From: Kiritimatiellota bacterium
GTDB lineage: Bacteria > Verrucomicrobiota > Lentisphaeria > Oligosphaerales > JAADHN01
Assembly: GCA_013151865.1 (NCBI GenBank)
Contig: JAADHN010000176.1
Coordinates: forward strand, 6,383-70,382
Direction of reading: 5' to 3'
DNA: 64,000 nucleotides
Shown piece after piece: positions 1-7,693 of the stretch; the first letter of the stretch is position 1; each line of letters opens with the position of its first letter. A program made the position numbers and the translations under genes. The notes beneath the pieces were generated by a model. The model had not been told where the DNA came from, did not search any database, and was given only the letters and a program-made list of their open reading frames with translations.

Positions 1-89
1 CGTCATCTTCTGTAAAGTAGTCGCCCACACTGGCGGTGACTGTGACAAAAAAAAGAGGGCATTCTGCTTTACAGCGTTACCGAGTTCTG
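1..89 (+). repeat. MITE-like dispersed element, copy 1 (cut by window edge)
   Basis: This is the right-hand part of the element seen complete at 1533-1738 and 10411-10615. It keeps the internal pair CTGTAAAG (10-17) and CTTTACAG (67-74), which is a perfect inverted repeat in this copy, and ends with the terminal sequence GAGTTCTG at 82-89. The next six bases, GAGCAC (90-95), should be the target-site duplication, so the same six bases are expected just left of the element outside the window. Confidence 0.75.
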
Positions 90-280
90 GAGCACGGTCA
101 AGGGCGATGCATTGACAACGAGCTGTTCAGTCGGCATCGTTCAGCTCCTGGCTCAGCTCTTTGTGTGTATACTGGGGCTAACGTCCGGGGCCCGAGCACT
201 GCCGGTTTTGATACAAATCAAGAGAGAATGGCGTCCACCATGTCCCGCCTATAAGCCATCGGGCAGCACAGTCAAACCGG

Positions 281-928
281 TTACGAATGGGGATTGTGTG
301 GGTCGAAGCTGAAATTCTTGAAATAGCTTTGGTCCGGCGACGCCTTGATCCATTTGACGTGGCCGTCCAGGAACAGATTATTCGTACCGTTGCTGTGCCG
401 TTTCAGTTCGGAGTTATTCGCGCGCCCCCACCAGCAATGGCCGGCGCCCATCCGATTACATCCGGCACCATCCCCTTCGGTCACGGCCACGGTTTCACTC
501 GGGTACTTGAATTGAACCGTCTTGCGCGACGACCACCAGACGTTGCACGTGCCGGCATAACCGCCGTAGTGGCCCTCATATTGATGGCAACCGCGGTGCT
601 TGTCCTGGAGGCTTGCAACCTTATCCGCGGGGCAGATGTAGACCTTGGAGTCCCCAACATAGATCAGGAGACGACTGTCCCACCAGCCGTCGAACTTGAG
701 AACGGGGTCGTCGGTTATGCCGAAAGTGGGAGTACGTTCGCTCGAATCCTCGGTGTACATGTGAAAGGCGAGTCCGATCTGTTTCTCATTGTTTACACAG
801 GACGCCTGCAAAGCCTTCGCTTTGGCCTTTTGCAGGGCAGGCAACAGCATGCTTGCCAGGATTGCGATGATCGCAATGACCACCAACAGCTCGATCAGTG
901 TGAATCTCCGTCGGGTTTCTGAGCGCAT
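281..928 (-). CDS. Type II secretion-like pseudopilin (prepilin-type N-terminal methylation domain)
   Basis: A 215-residue protein of the type IV pilin/type II pseudopilin superfamily. The N-terminus is a short basic leader (MRSETRRR) followed by [20 protein letters not shown]: prepilin peptidase would cut before the Phe, Glu+5 is present, and the hydrophobic helix serves as membrane anchor and assembly core. The C-terminus has [16 protein letters not shown], the H-x9-DG signature common in large PVC families whose substrates are unknown. The start at 928 is chosen over an upstream in-frame start because GGAGA lies just before it and the leader is then of normal length. A perfect sigma70 promoter lies upstream. 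There is no secretion-system neighbour, as is usual for these orphan pseudopilins. Confidence 0.9.
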   Translation of the reverse strand: MRSETRRRFTLIELLVVIAIIAILASMLLPALQKAKAKALQASCVNNEKQIGLAFHMYTEDSSERTPTFGITDDPVLKFDGWWDSRLLIYVGDSKVYICPADKVASLQDKHRGCHQYEGHYGGYAGTCNVWWSSRKTVQFKYPSETVAVTEGDGAGCNRMGAGHCWWGRANNSELKRHSNGTNNLFLDGHVKWIKASPDQSYFKNFSFDPHNPHS

Positions 929-1023
929 TCTGTGTCTCCTTCCTGTTGTGCCCCGACACATCCGGTATTCCAACCAGATCTGTCCCTGAGATCGCAATCA
1001 CCACAATTCACAAAACTTTCATG

Positions 1024-1052
1024 ATTATAGCGTTCTCTCATGTGGATGTCAA
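1024..1052 (-). promoter_or_regulatory. Perfect consensus sigma70 promoter of the pseudopilin gene
   Basis: Read on the minus strand, TTGACA (1052-1047) is followed after exactly 17 bases by TATAAT (1029-1024). Both hexamers match the consensus fully and the spacing is optimal. Transcription would start near 1017, giving a leader of about 90 bases before the ATG at 928. Confidence 0.85.
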
Positions 1053-1532
1053 CCTGCTGGAGATGAGGAATCTCTCTTCTGTCACGGGAACGAAGATCGC
1101 GTAGAACGGCTGGCAACGCAATAGTAACGCAATGATTTGGGCGAGATCCGGGGTCTGGCAGGCCTGTATACCCCCGGCGGAAAGGGGCGTGGGGAAATGG
1201 GGGCGGGAAAAAGGGCGAAAGCGACGCGGTAAAACGGTACCGAACGAAGCGAGACGGGCGGCAACGAAGCGGCAATACCCTTGGGGCTTGGGCCGCGGAG
1301 TTCAGAAGGTCGTGAAAAACTCGTCGGTGTCTGCGTACCCAATTCCAGCACCACTTGCTCAGTAACGGTCGCAGCAGGCAGGCCCCGCTGATGCCGGCCG
1401 GTCCCACGGACCGCAATGCCGGAGGATGTGCTCGACGACATCGGGTTGATCGCACTGTTCGATGCGGGCGACCTCCTCCATGCGCACAACTACCGACCAC
1501 CGACACGCGCACGCCGTCACGGATCGGTCAAC
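1053..1532. other. Intergenic stretch, no gene recognised
   Basis: No credible coding region was found. The part from about 1165 to 1270 is purine-rich on the plus strand (many GGGG and GAAA runs). The right end abuts the MITE-like element; its last six bases GTCAAC (1527-1532) are the left copy of that element's target duplication. Confidence 0.5.
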
Positions 1533-1738
1533 CAGAACTCAGTGAATTGAGCTTGGAGGTCTGTAAAGTCGAATACCCTTTCTCGGGCGGACTTCCTGGC
1601 ATGGGCGTGGGAGATTGCTTTACAGTTGCCCGTGAATTCGAGTTCGAAAGCGTGATCTTCTGTAACGCAGTCGCCCACGCCGGCACTGTCGGAGGCAAGA
1701 AAAGAGGGCGATCAGTTTTACAGATTCACTGAGTTCTG
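1533..1738 (+). mobile_element. MITE-like element, copy 2 (complete, 206 bp)
   Basis: A non-coding element bounded by a perfect 15-bp terminal inverted repeat, CAGAACTCAGTGAAT at 1533-1547 and its complement at 1724-1738, and flanked by a 6-bp direct duplication, GTCAAC (1527-1532 and 1739-1744). Inside are two further inverted pairs: CTGTAAAG/CTTTACAG (1561-1568, 1618-1625) and CTGTAACG/TTTTACAG (1660-1667, 1716-1723). A single strand could therefore fold into a closed stem with two side hairpins. It is about 90% identical by eye to the copy at 10411-10615, which lies in the opposite orientation. It encodes no transposase, so any movement would depend on an enzyme supplied from elsewhere. 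Confidence 0.85.
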
Positions 1739-1760
1739 GTCAACACCACCCGGGCCGAAC

Positions 1761-2777
1761 CTACATGACGACGACGACTTTAAACGCCTCGCGCGTTCGA
1801 ATTTTTCGGACGGCCTCCGCAAAGTTCGCCAGGGTTTCAGTGTGGGAGTAGAAGCGCCGCGGATCCAGTTGTCCCGAGCGCACCATGTCCACCACCTCGT
1901 CGTGCACTTCGTGCTCGCCAACCGGCCACTGCAGGACGTGCAACGAGGTGTTGTTGCGAATGTCGCGGATCGTGACACCGGGGTCGGACTGCTTCAAGAC
2001 CCCGAATACGGCTATCTTTCCGCCTGTTTTCAGCATCGGAAAGCCCTGCTTGATAATCGATGACGCCCCGACCGCGTCGACGATCATGTCGAACGAACGA
2101 CCGCCGAGCAACGCCTTGACGTCGTGTGTCTTGCCGTTCACAACACAATCGGCGCCGCCGTCGGTCTTGATCCGTTCGAGCCGATTGTCCCAGTGCCCGA
2201 CGCACCCGAGCCAACCCGCCCCCAGAAGGCGCATCAACCGAATCAATGCCAGCCCGATGGGGCCGTCTCCGAAGAGCAACACGTCCATGCCCGGAGTGAA
2301 TCCGAAGTTCTTCAGGGCGCTGTAGGTTTCCTTGAAGGTCAAGAGAATGGCCGCGTCGGCCGGAGAAAGCGGCAGGGACACGCGCCGGGTGCAATGGGCC
2401 CGAAACGCCTTGTCCTCGATGCCCATTTCAGCCATTGCCTCGAAGTCCTGTGCGACTGCGTACTCCACAAAATGACCGCAATCGGGGCGGTATCCGGTCT
2501 CGCCTTCGGTTCGGAATGCGGGGTCCGTAACGAGATCGCCCAGCTTGAAGTTCCGGACACGCGAGCCCACTTCAACAACCTCGCCGACACCTTCGTGACC
2601 GAGAATGAACGGGTAGTGCAACGCATCCCCGACATGACCGTCGATCATCTTCAGGTCCGTGCTGTTGCAAAGCCCGCACGCGGTCACTTTCACCAGGCAT
2701 TCGTACTCGCGGATCACCGGCCGCGGCAACTCGACAAGCTCGATGCTCTCGGGTCCGGTAACAGCTATCGCTTTCAT
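1761..2777 (-). CDS. Zinc-type medium-chain alcohol/sugar dehydrogenase
   Basis: A 338-residue member of the medium-chain dehydrogenase/reductase superfamily, which oxidises or reduces alcohols, polyols or aldehydes with NAD(P). The N-terminal catalytic domain has CGLCNSTD (zinc-ligand Cys) and GHEGVGEV (zinc-ligand His). The nucleotide-binding fold has the glycine motif GDGPIGLA. The lobe that usually carries four Cys for structural zinc has only one, so structural zinc is probably absent. The start MKAIAV at 2777 has AAAGGA upstream; an upstream start would add an unlikely tail. It is the last gene of a minus-strand run behind the glycyl radical enzyme (200-bp gap), so its substrate may be that enzyme's product. 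The substrate is unknown. Confidence 0.85.
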   Translation of the reverse strand: MKAIAVTGPESIELVELPRPVIREYECLVKVTACGLCNSTDLKMIDGHVGDALHYPFILGHEGVGEVVEVGSRVRNFKLGDLVTDPAFRTEGETGYRPDCGHFVEYAVAQDFEAMAEMGIEDKAFRAHCTRRVSLPLSPADAAILLTFKETYSALKNFGFTPGMDVLLFGDGPIGLALIRLMRLLGAGWLGCVGHWDNRLERIKTDGGADCVVNGKTHDVKALLGGRSFDMIVDAVGASSIIKQGFPMLKTGGKIAVFGVLKQSDPGVTIRDIRNNTSLHVLQWPVGEHEVHDEVVDMVRSGQLDPRRFYSHTETLANFAEAVRKIRTREAFKVVVVM

Positions 2778-2977
2778 GGAGTCGTTCCTTTCCGAGCTGA
2801 CATACCGCCGAATCATCAATCAAAAGTATATCTCCACGGCGGTGGGTGGGAGACGCCGTCCCCCGTGCCCCCGGCAATTCTCCACCGGCCCCAACTCGGC
2901 GCCGGGAATCAGGCCGCGCTTCGCGCACCCCCAAGCTCACATCGCGACTGTCCCTGAATGCATCGGGGCGTTCCCGG

Positions 2978-5380
2978 TTACTCGGCCGGAGACGGCGCCA
3001 GCGAGGTGCGTGCGATGATCTCGTCCTGGATCGCCCGATCGAGGTTGCAGAAGTACTCGCAGTAGCCCGCGACCCGCACGATGAGGTTCGCGTACTGGTC
3101 CGGGGCGCGCTGGGCGGCTCGAAGCGTCTCCTGGTCCACAAAATTCACCTGGATCTGGAGCCCGCCCTTGCGCATGTACGTTTGCAGCAACGCCGTCAAC
3201 TTCTCCCGGCCGCACTCGCCTTGGATCATTGCCGGGTTGAGCTTGACGTTGAACGCGCAGCCGCCGGTCATTTTCGAAAAGTCGAAACGCGTCACGGAGT
3301 TGATCAGGCTCGTCGGACCGGCGGCGTCCTTGCCCTGCGTCGGCCCGAGCGCGTCGCTGATCGGTTCTCCGCGCCGCCGACCGTTCGCCGTGGCGGCCAC
3401 CCATTCTCCGAAACGGACGTGGTCGTTGTAGCTGAACATGTTGGGCACATACACGCAATGATGCCGACTGCGTGTTTCACGGAGCGTGTCGGCGTACGCG
3501 TTGTAGACCGCGACCGCAATGGCGTCCACCTCGGCCAGATCGTTTCCGAACGCCGGCGTGCGATTGGCCAGGAGACGTCGGACGTCCTCCGCACCCTCGT
3601 AGTTCCGTGCGAGGATCGCCCTGAGTTCGTCCAGGGCCAGTTTCCCACGCTCGAACACAAACGTCTTGATTGCGGAAAGCGCATCGATGGCCGTACCGAT
3701 CCCGCGCGATCCCATCGAGCGGATCAGGGGACACGCGGCCCCGCCCTGTTCCACATCCAGGCCGGACTCGATGCAGCCGTCCACGAGCGCCGAGGCGAAC
3801 GGGTCGAAACGATGACTGATCATGGCCTCATGGTTCGCTTCCGACCGCGCCACGGCATCGCGAACACAGTGACGAATCTGTTGGAGATAGGCCGCGAGGA
3901 ACTGGTCGAATGTCCGAAACGAGGCCAGCTCACCGGTGGCCGGTCCGGTTTCACCCCACATATTCGCGGCGCCGTTCGTAAAGACCAGTTCGAGCAGACT
4001 TGGAAACACGACCTCACGGCCCGTTCCGCTCCAGGTCGGGCTTTTGCCCTGGATCATGATCTCGACGCAACCCATCGGGTAGTAGTCCCGCGCCTGTTCC
4101 CGAAGGTACCCGATACCTACCAGCCCCGGAATCAGGATCTCGTCGTTGAAAAGCTGCGGCTGTCCGCAACCGCTGCATATCGTGTCGGTGACCAATCTCC
4201 AAAGTCGCGCGGGCGTCCGAGCGGTGATGCGCACGCAAGTGTTCGGATACGGCTCGTGAACAGCGGCCGTCACTTCCAGGCAGAGGTAGGTCAGGTCGTT
4301 AACGCCGTCCTCACCGCCGGGCGTCAGACCCCCGAGGCAGACGCTCTGGACGGTGCGCATGTGCGGCTCGTTCACTTTCAGCCAAACGCATTCCAAGAGT
4401 TCCCGGGTCTGCTCGCGGGTGATGCGCCCCTCCTGCAGGTCGCACTCGTAAAACGGAAACAGATACTGGTCGAGGCGCGCAAACGAGAGCGCGCTGCCGC
4501 CGCCGATGTTCCCGATAACGTGGACCAACCACGTCAACTGGAGCGCCGCGCGGAAACCGAGCGGCGGTGCTTCCGCGACCGCCTCCACGATCCGGGCCAT
4601 CTCCCCCAGTTCGGCCCGGCGACGCTCGTCGGGGCACCGTGCCGCGTGCTGGCGTACGGTTGCCGCATAGCGTCGTACGAACGCGATTGCCGCCTGAATG
4701 GCAAGGTAAGACGCCTCGTAGAACCGACGCGTCTCCGGCGGCGCGTTTGCAGCCAGTTTGTCTTTGATCCGGTCGCGGATGCCGCCCAATCCCAGCCGAA
4801 GCGGCTTGGCGTAGTTGAGGTGCAGGTGGTTCGATGCAAACCAGGGCAGCTCCTGCAAACGCCGCCTCACGTCGGCGCCGTAATCGAATTGGAAATGGTC
4901 CTCCAACAAGCGGTAGATCTCCGCAAACGTGACCAGCCCCTCCGCCTCGAACTCGACCGCAAGTCGGCGCGCCGTGTGTTGCAGCTCCTCAAAGGGAATC
5001 GACGCATCGTAGTGGTCGCGCCGGTGCAGCGCCCAACGCGGTGCGAGTCGGCGCCATGCCTCGCGAGGCCGACCGCGACGGGAATCCGCGAACTCCGCAA
5101 CCAACGCGCGCGCCTCGCACAGCCGTTCCTCGGAGGAAGGCAGCCCGCGAGCCGGGGGCCACATGCCCAGAATCGAGCCGACCACCAGCTCGTGCGGCAA
5201 CACAACCTGGTCCACACGGCTCAACAAATGCGCAAAGGCTTTCGCGCGCCGGATTCGGGCCGGCTCTCCGGTCGTTGCCTTGAGCGACTCGTCGATGAGC
5301 CCGTAAAACGTGGTCCGGCGCACGCCCGCTGCGTTCAGGGCGTGAATGTGCGCTCGCAGTCGTTCGGTGCGCTCGTTCAT
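2978..5380 (-). CDS. Glycyl radical enzyme (PFL/diol dehydratase superfamily)
   Basis: An 800-residue oxygen-sensitive glycyl radical enzyme. The thiyl-radical site is PMGCVEIM (Cys438 from this start). Its GCVE form, with the Glu two after the Cys, is that of dehydratases and lyases such as glycerol or propanediol dehydratase, CutC and HypD, rather than the double Cys of pyruvate formate-lyase. The C-terminal glycyl loop is RVAGYCEYF (radical Gly772, 28 residues from the end), followed by QDEIIART. Size and domain order are standard. The start MNERTERL is preferred over an upstream TTG. No radical-SAM activase is seen in the window; one must be supplied in trans. The isomerase upstream and dehydrogenase downstream suggest anaerobic deoxysugar or diol use, but the substrate cannot be read from sequence alone. 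Confidence 0.9.
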   Translation of the reverse strand: MNERTERLRAHIHALNAAGVRRTTFYGLIDESLKATTGEPARIRRAKAFAHLLSRVDQVVLPHELVVGSILGMWPPARGLPSSEERLCEARALVAEFADSRRGRPREAWRRLAPRWALHRRDHYDASIPFEELQHTARRLAVEFEAEGLVTFAEIYRLLEDHFQFDYGADVRRRLQELPWFASNHLHLNYAKPLRLGLGGIRDRIKDKLAANAPPETRRFYEASYLAIQAAIAFVRRYAATVRQHAARCPDERRRAELGEMARIVEAVAEAPPLGFRAALQLTWLVHVIGNIGGGSALSFARLDQYLFPFYECDLQEGRITREQTRELLECVWLKVNEPHMRTVQSVCLGGLTPGGEDGVNDLTYLCLEVTAAVHEPYPNTCVRITARTPARLWRLVTDTICSGCGQPQLFNDEILIPGLVGIGYLREQARDYYPMGCVEIMIQGKSPTWSGTGREVVFPSLLELVFTNGAANMWGETGPATGELASFRTFDQFLAAYLQQIRHCVRDAVARSEANHEAMISHRFDPFASALVDGCIESGLDVEQGGAACPLIRSMGSRGIGTAIDALSAIKTFVFERGKLALDELRAILARNYEGAEDVRRLLANRTPAFGNDLAEVDAIAVAVYNAYADTLRETRSRHHCVYVPNMFSYNDHVRFGEWVAATANGRRRGEPISDALGPTQGKDAAGPTSLINSVTRFDFSKMTGGCAFNVKLNPAMIQGECGREKLTALLQTYMRKGGLQIQVNFVDQETLRAAQRAPDQYANLIVRVAGYCEYFCNLDRAIQDEIIARTSLAPSPAE

Positions 5381-5622
5381 GATGAAAAGCCTTTGCCTCG
5401 ACGCCCCCATTTTCAACGGGTACGGTGCGACCGCTGATTTGATCGAGCCCGCCCTGCACGTTCCGGATCTCCCGGCTTGGCGCTTCTGCGGTAACTGTCA
5501 GGCACGCCTACCGGAGCGACCGCGGAGCACAACGGACCCGATGCGGGCCCGGGGACCCGCTTCCGACTTCGGGCGTCTTTTCCAGGGGGGCCCCAACACG
5601 TGCCGCCTTCAAGGGGCGTAGG

Positions 5623-7146
5623 CTACCGCGAAAACACACTGCAACTCGCCCCCTGTTCCGTCGGCATCGGCGGCAGGTCGGCTTCAATTTGATCGAGGTC
5701 CAGCGGTGCGGCCGCCAAATCGACGACGTCCAGCCCGCGGAAGCGCAGCGCCCGCGTCACCTCACGCCCCACGTGACCGTGCATGGCGACGAAATGATGA
5801 ATGCTTCTGTGTTCCATTGCCTGCATCACCTCGGGTAAGTTCGGGACAAACGCCCAACCGCTCGAACCACGCAGGCCCGGATCGTCCCGCAGGAAATGGC
5901 CGGAAAAGACGGTTGCGTGGAACGCAGCGGCGGAGGTGGCCGCCGCGACGGCCGTGAACGGCGCCGGAGCCATCACTCCCTGGATTTCGCCGTTCGGCGT
6001 CATGCTGACGCCATCGCGCAGCCACGACACGGGCGTCTGCGAGCAGTGGAAGACATTGAATACGCGGGGGTCCCACCCGTTGTTGTTGATGTCCAGAATG
6101 ACTCCGGCCCGGCCCGTCACCGCCCAGGCCAGGCGCGCCATCGCAGCATGACAGATATCAAGTTCACACACCACCGGCTTCCCCAGCAACTCGTTGGCCA
6201 GCATCGAGAACGAGCATGGCCTCACCCCAAAGTACTGCTCGAATTCCGGCCAACAGTGCACTGCGCCGGCGTCGATCCCGTCGCGTTCGAACGTACGTTG
6301 CACCCACGCAAGGCAGCGGGCGGTCATGTCCGGCTTGCGCTCGTCGTCAGGCAGACGGGGCAGGGTCTCGGCGAGTTGCCGCCGGAAATGGGCCACGGCC
6401 GGATCGTTCTTCGTGATCGGTTGCCGCAGTTTCACACAGCCGAAATCCCCCTCGTAGACAGACGCGCCGGATTCCAACCGCGCGCCGAGCACTGTGTCGC
6501 CCCACATGTCCAAGAGTTCATACGGATGCAGCGAGAATCCGAGTTCGAACAACTTCATCTGGTTTGTAAACGTGGTGGCGAACTCGACCGGATTCACCCC
6601 CAGCATCCCGATCCGCATGTTGCGCAGAGACTCGATGCCGTCCGCAATGCGTGCGAACTCCGCAATGACCTCGCGCAGGCATCCTGCGTCGCTCATGTCG
6701 ATACGCGCGCCGGCCGTCAGTTCCCGGCCGAGCATACGCAAATTGTGGACCACCGAGAACGAGCCGCAAAGTGCGTCGCCGAAAACCCCTTGCCTCATGG
6801 CGACCGGATCGTCGTTATTGACCACCAGGAACACCGGCACATCGGGCGGCAGCAGGCGCACCGTGTCCTGCACGGCGCGTTCCCGCATGAAATCCGCACT
6901 GAACACGACCAGCGCCTTGAGGTCGGCCAAGTCCGCGCGCCATGCGTCGAAGTAAGCGCGCACGTCCGAGTCCCCGTTGATCAGCCCTTCGGTGCAGCCG
7001 GAATCGTCCGGGAAGATTGCGTCGATGGCGAGTTCGGCGCAGGCGTTCCGCACTGCGGCCTTTGCGGCCTTGGTCATATCGCGGTTGTAGAACCCCCGGA
7101 TCACCGGCAAGAAGAGGACCTTGTTGCGGTTTGCGGCGATAGCCAT
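5623..7146 (-). CDS. L-fucose/L-arabinose isomerase-like protein
   Basis: A 507-residue cytoplasmic protein resembling the L-fucose isomerase and related proteins (COG2407 type), which interconvert aldoses and ketoses with a divalent metal. The N-terminal part starts KVLFLPVIRGFYNRD and runs through alternating alpha/beta segments; the C-terminal part has CELDICHAAMARLAWAVTGR and a His-rich MHGHVGREV segment. The start MAIAANRN at 7146 is fixed by GAGGGAGA eight bases upstream; longer forms read into non-homologous sequence. It is the first gene of the minus-strand run isomerase, glycyl radical enzyme, dehydrogenase. A 242-bp gap separates it from the next gene, so a shared transcript is likely but not certain. 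It could act on another deoxy or pentose sugar. Confidence 0.7.
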   Translation of the reverse strand: MAIAANRNKVLFLPVIRGFYNRDMTKAAKAAVRNACAELAIDAIFPDDSGCTEGLINGDSDVRAYFDAWRADLADLKALVVFSADFMRERAVQDTVRLLPPDVPVFLVVNNDDPVAMRQGVFGDALCGSFSVVHNLRMLGRELTAGARIDMSDAGCLREVIAEFARIADGIESLRNMRIGMLGVNPVEFATTFTNQMKLFELGFSLHPYELLDMWGDTVLGARLESGASVYEGDFGCVKLRQPITKNDPAVAHFRRQLAETLPRLPDDERKPDMTARCLAWVQRTFERDGIDAGAVHCWPEFEQYFGVRPCSFSMLANELLGKPVVCELDICHAAMARLAWAVTGRAGVILDINNNGWDPRVFNVFHCSQTPVSWLRDGVSMTPNGEIQGVMAPAPFTAVAAATSAAAFHATVFSGHFLRDDPGLRGSSGWAFVPNLPEVMQAMEHRSIHHFVAMHGHVGREVTRALRFRGLDVVDLAAAPLDLDQIEADLPPMPTEQGASCSVFSR

Positions 7147-7693
7147 TGGCGGTCTCCCTCGAATGGTGGGCTTTCCATGGACTCGCGGACTTCGACGACG
7201 GCGGATCGAAGAATCCGGAGCCGGTTCCACCGGTTTGTAAAACTGCGGACCTTCGCGGGCACCGGTATTGTAGGTCGTAGGTCCGGGAACATCCAGTCGC
7301 CGCCCTCAGGCTGGCGTTCCCGGCACGGCAAGCCACAGGGAAGAAGAGGCCTGGGTACGGACAGCACGATTCGACCCCGACTCCGCGGGGAGGCGCGCCA
7401 TTTGGCCTGGACGATCCACAAGCCGGGCAGCACGAGGGGCAACTTGCACAGGTCCAGGGCTCGCGTCAACCGATGGACGAGGCTTTGTGAAACCACCGCC
7501 TCGGTCGGTGAGCGACGGCAATATTTGGAGGCGTGTGAGATGCGTCATCGCAGCAGATGACTGAAGAATCGTTCCGGTACCGTGCTATGGTGGAGCAATC
7601 CGACTCGATCCCGCTCGAAAACGGCGGGCGAACGGGGTACTGTCAAGTTCGGAATGAAAACGCCATGCCGAATGAGTGACAAGGAGAAGAGAA
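7147..7693. other. Divergent intergenic region with one strong inverted repeat
   Basis: This 547-bp gap separates two divergent genes and should hold both promoters, but no good sigma70 pair stands out. The only clear structure is CCGGGAAC at 7283-7290 facing GTTCCCGG at 7316-7323, with an inner CCAG/CTGG pair. It could be an operator or an RNA hairpin. No coding sequence is credible here. Confidence 0.4.
7283..7323. repeat. Inverted repeat, candidate operator or hairpin
   Basis: Perfect 8-bp arms (CCGGGAAC/GTTCCCGG) with a second 4-bp pair inside and a roughly 14-base loop, located between the divergent isomerase and secreted-hydrolase genes. Function is unproven. Confidence 0.4.

Noticed and set aside
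2978-5380. Calling the glycyl radical enzyme pyruvate formate-lyase
   Set aside because: The active site is GCVE with one Cys; pyruvate formate-lyase has two adjacent Cys.
2846-5437. 863-codon open frame on the plus strand
   Set aside because: It is antisense to the glycyl radical enzyme, rich in Arg, Pro and Ala, and has no domain pattern; high GC removes stops on the opposite strand.
5896-7560. 554-codon open frame on the plus strand
   Set aside because: It is antisense to the isomerase-like gene, with shadow-type composition and no ribosome site.
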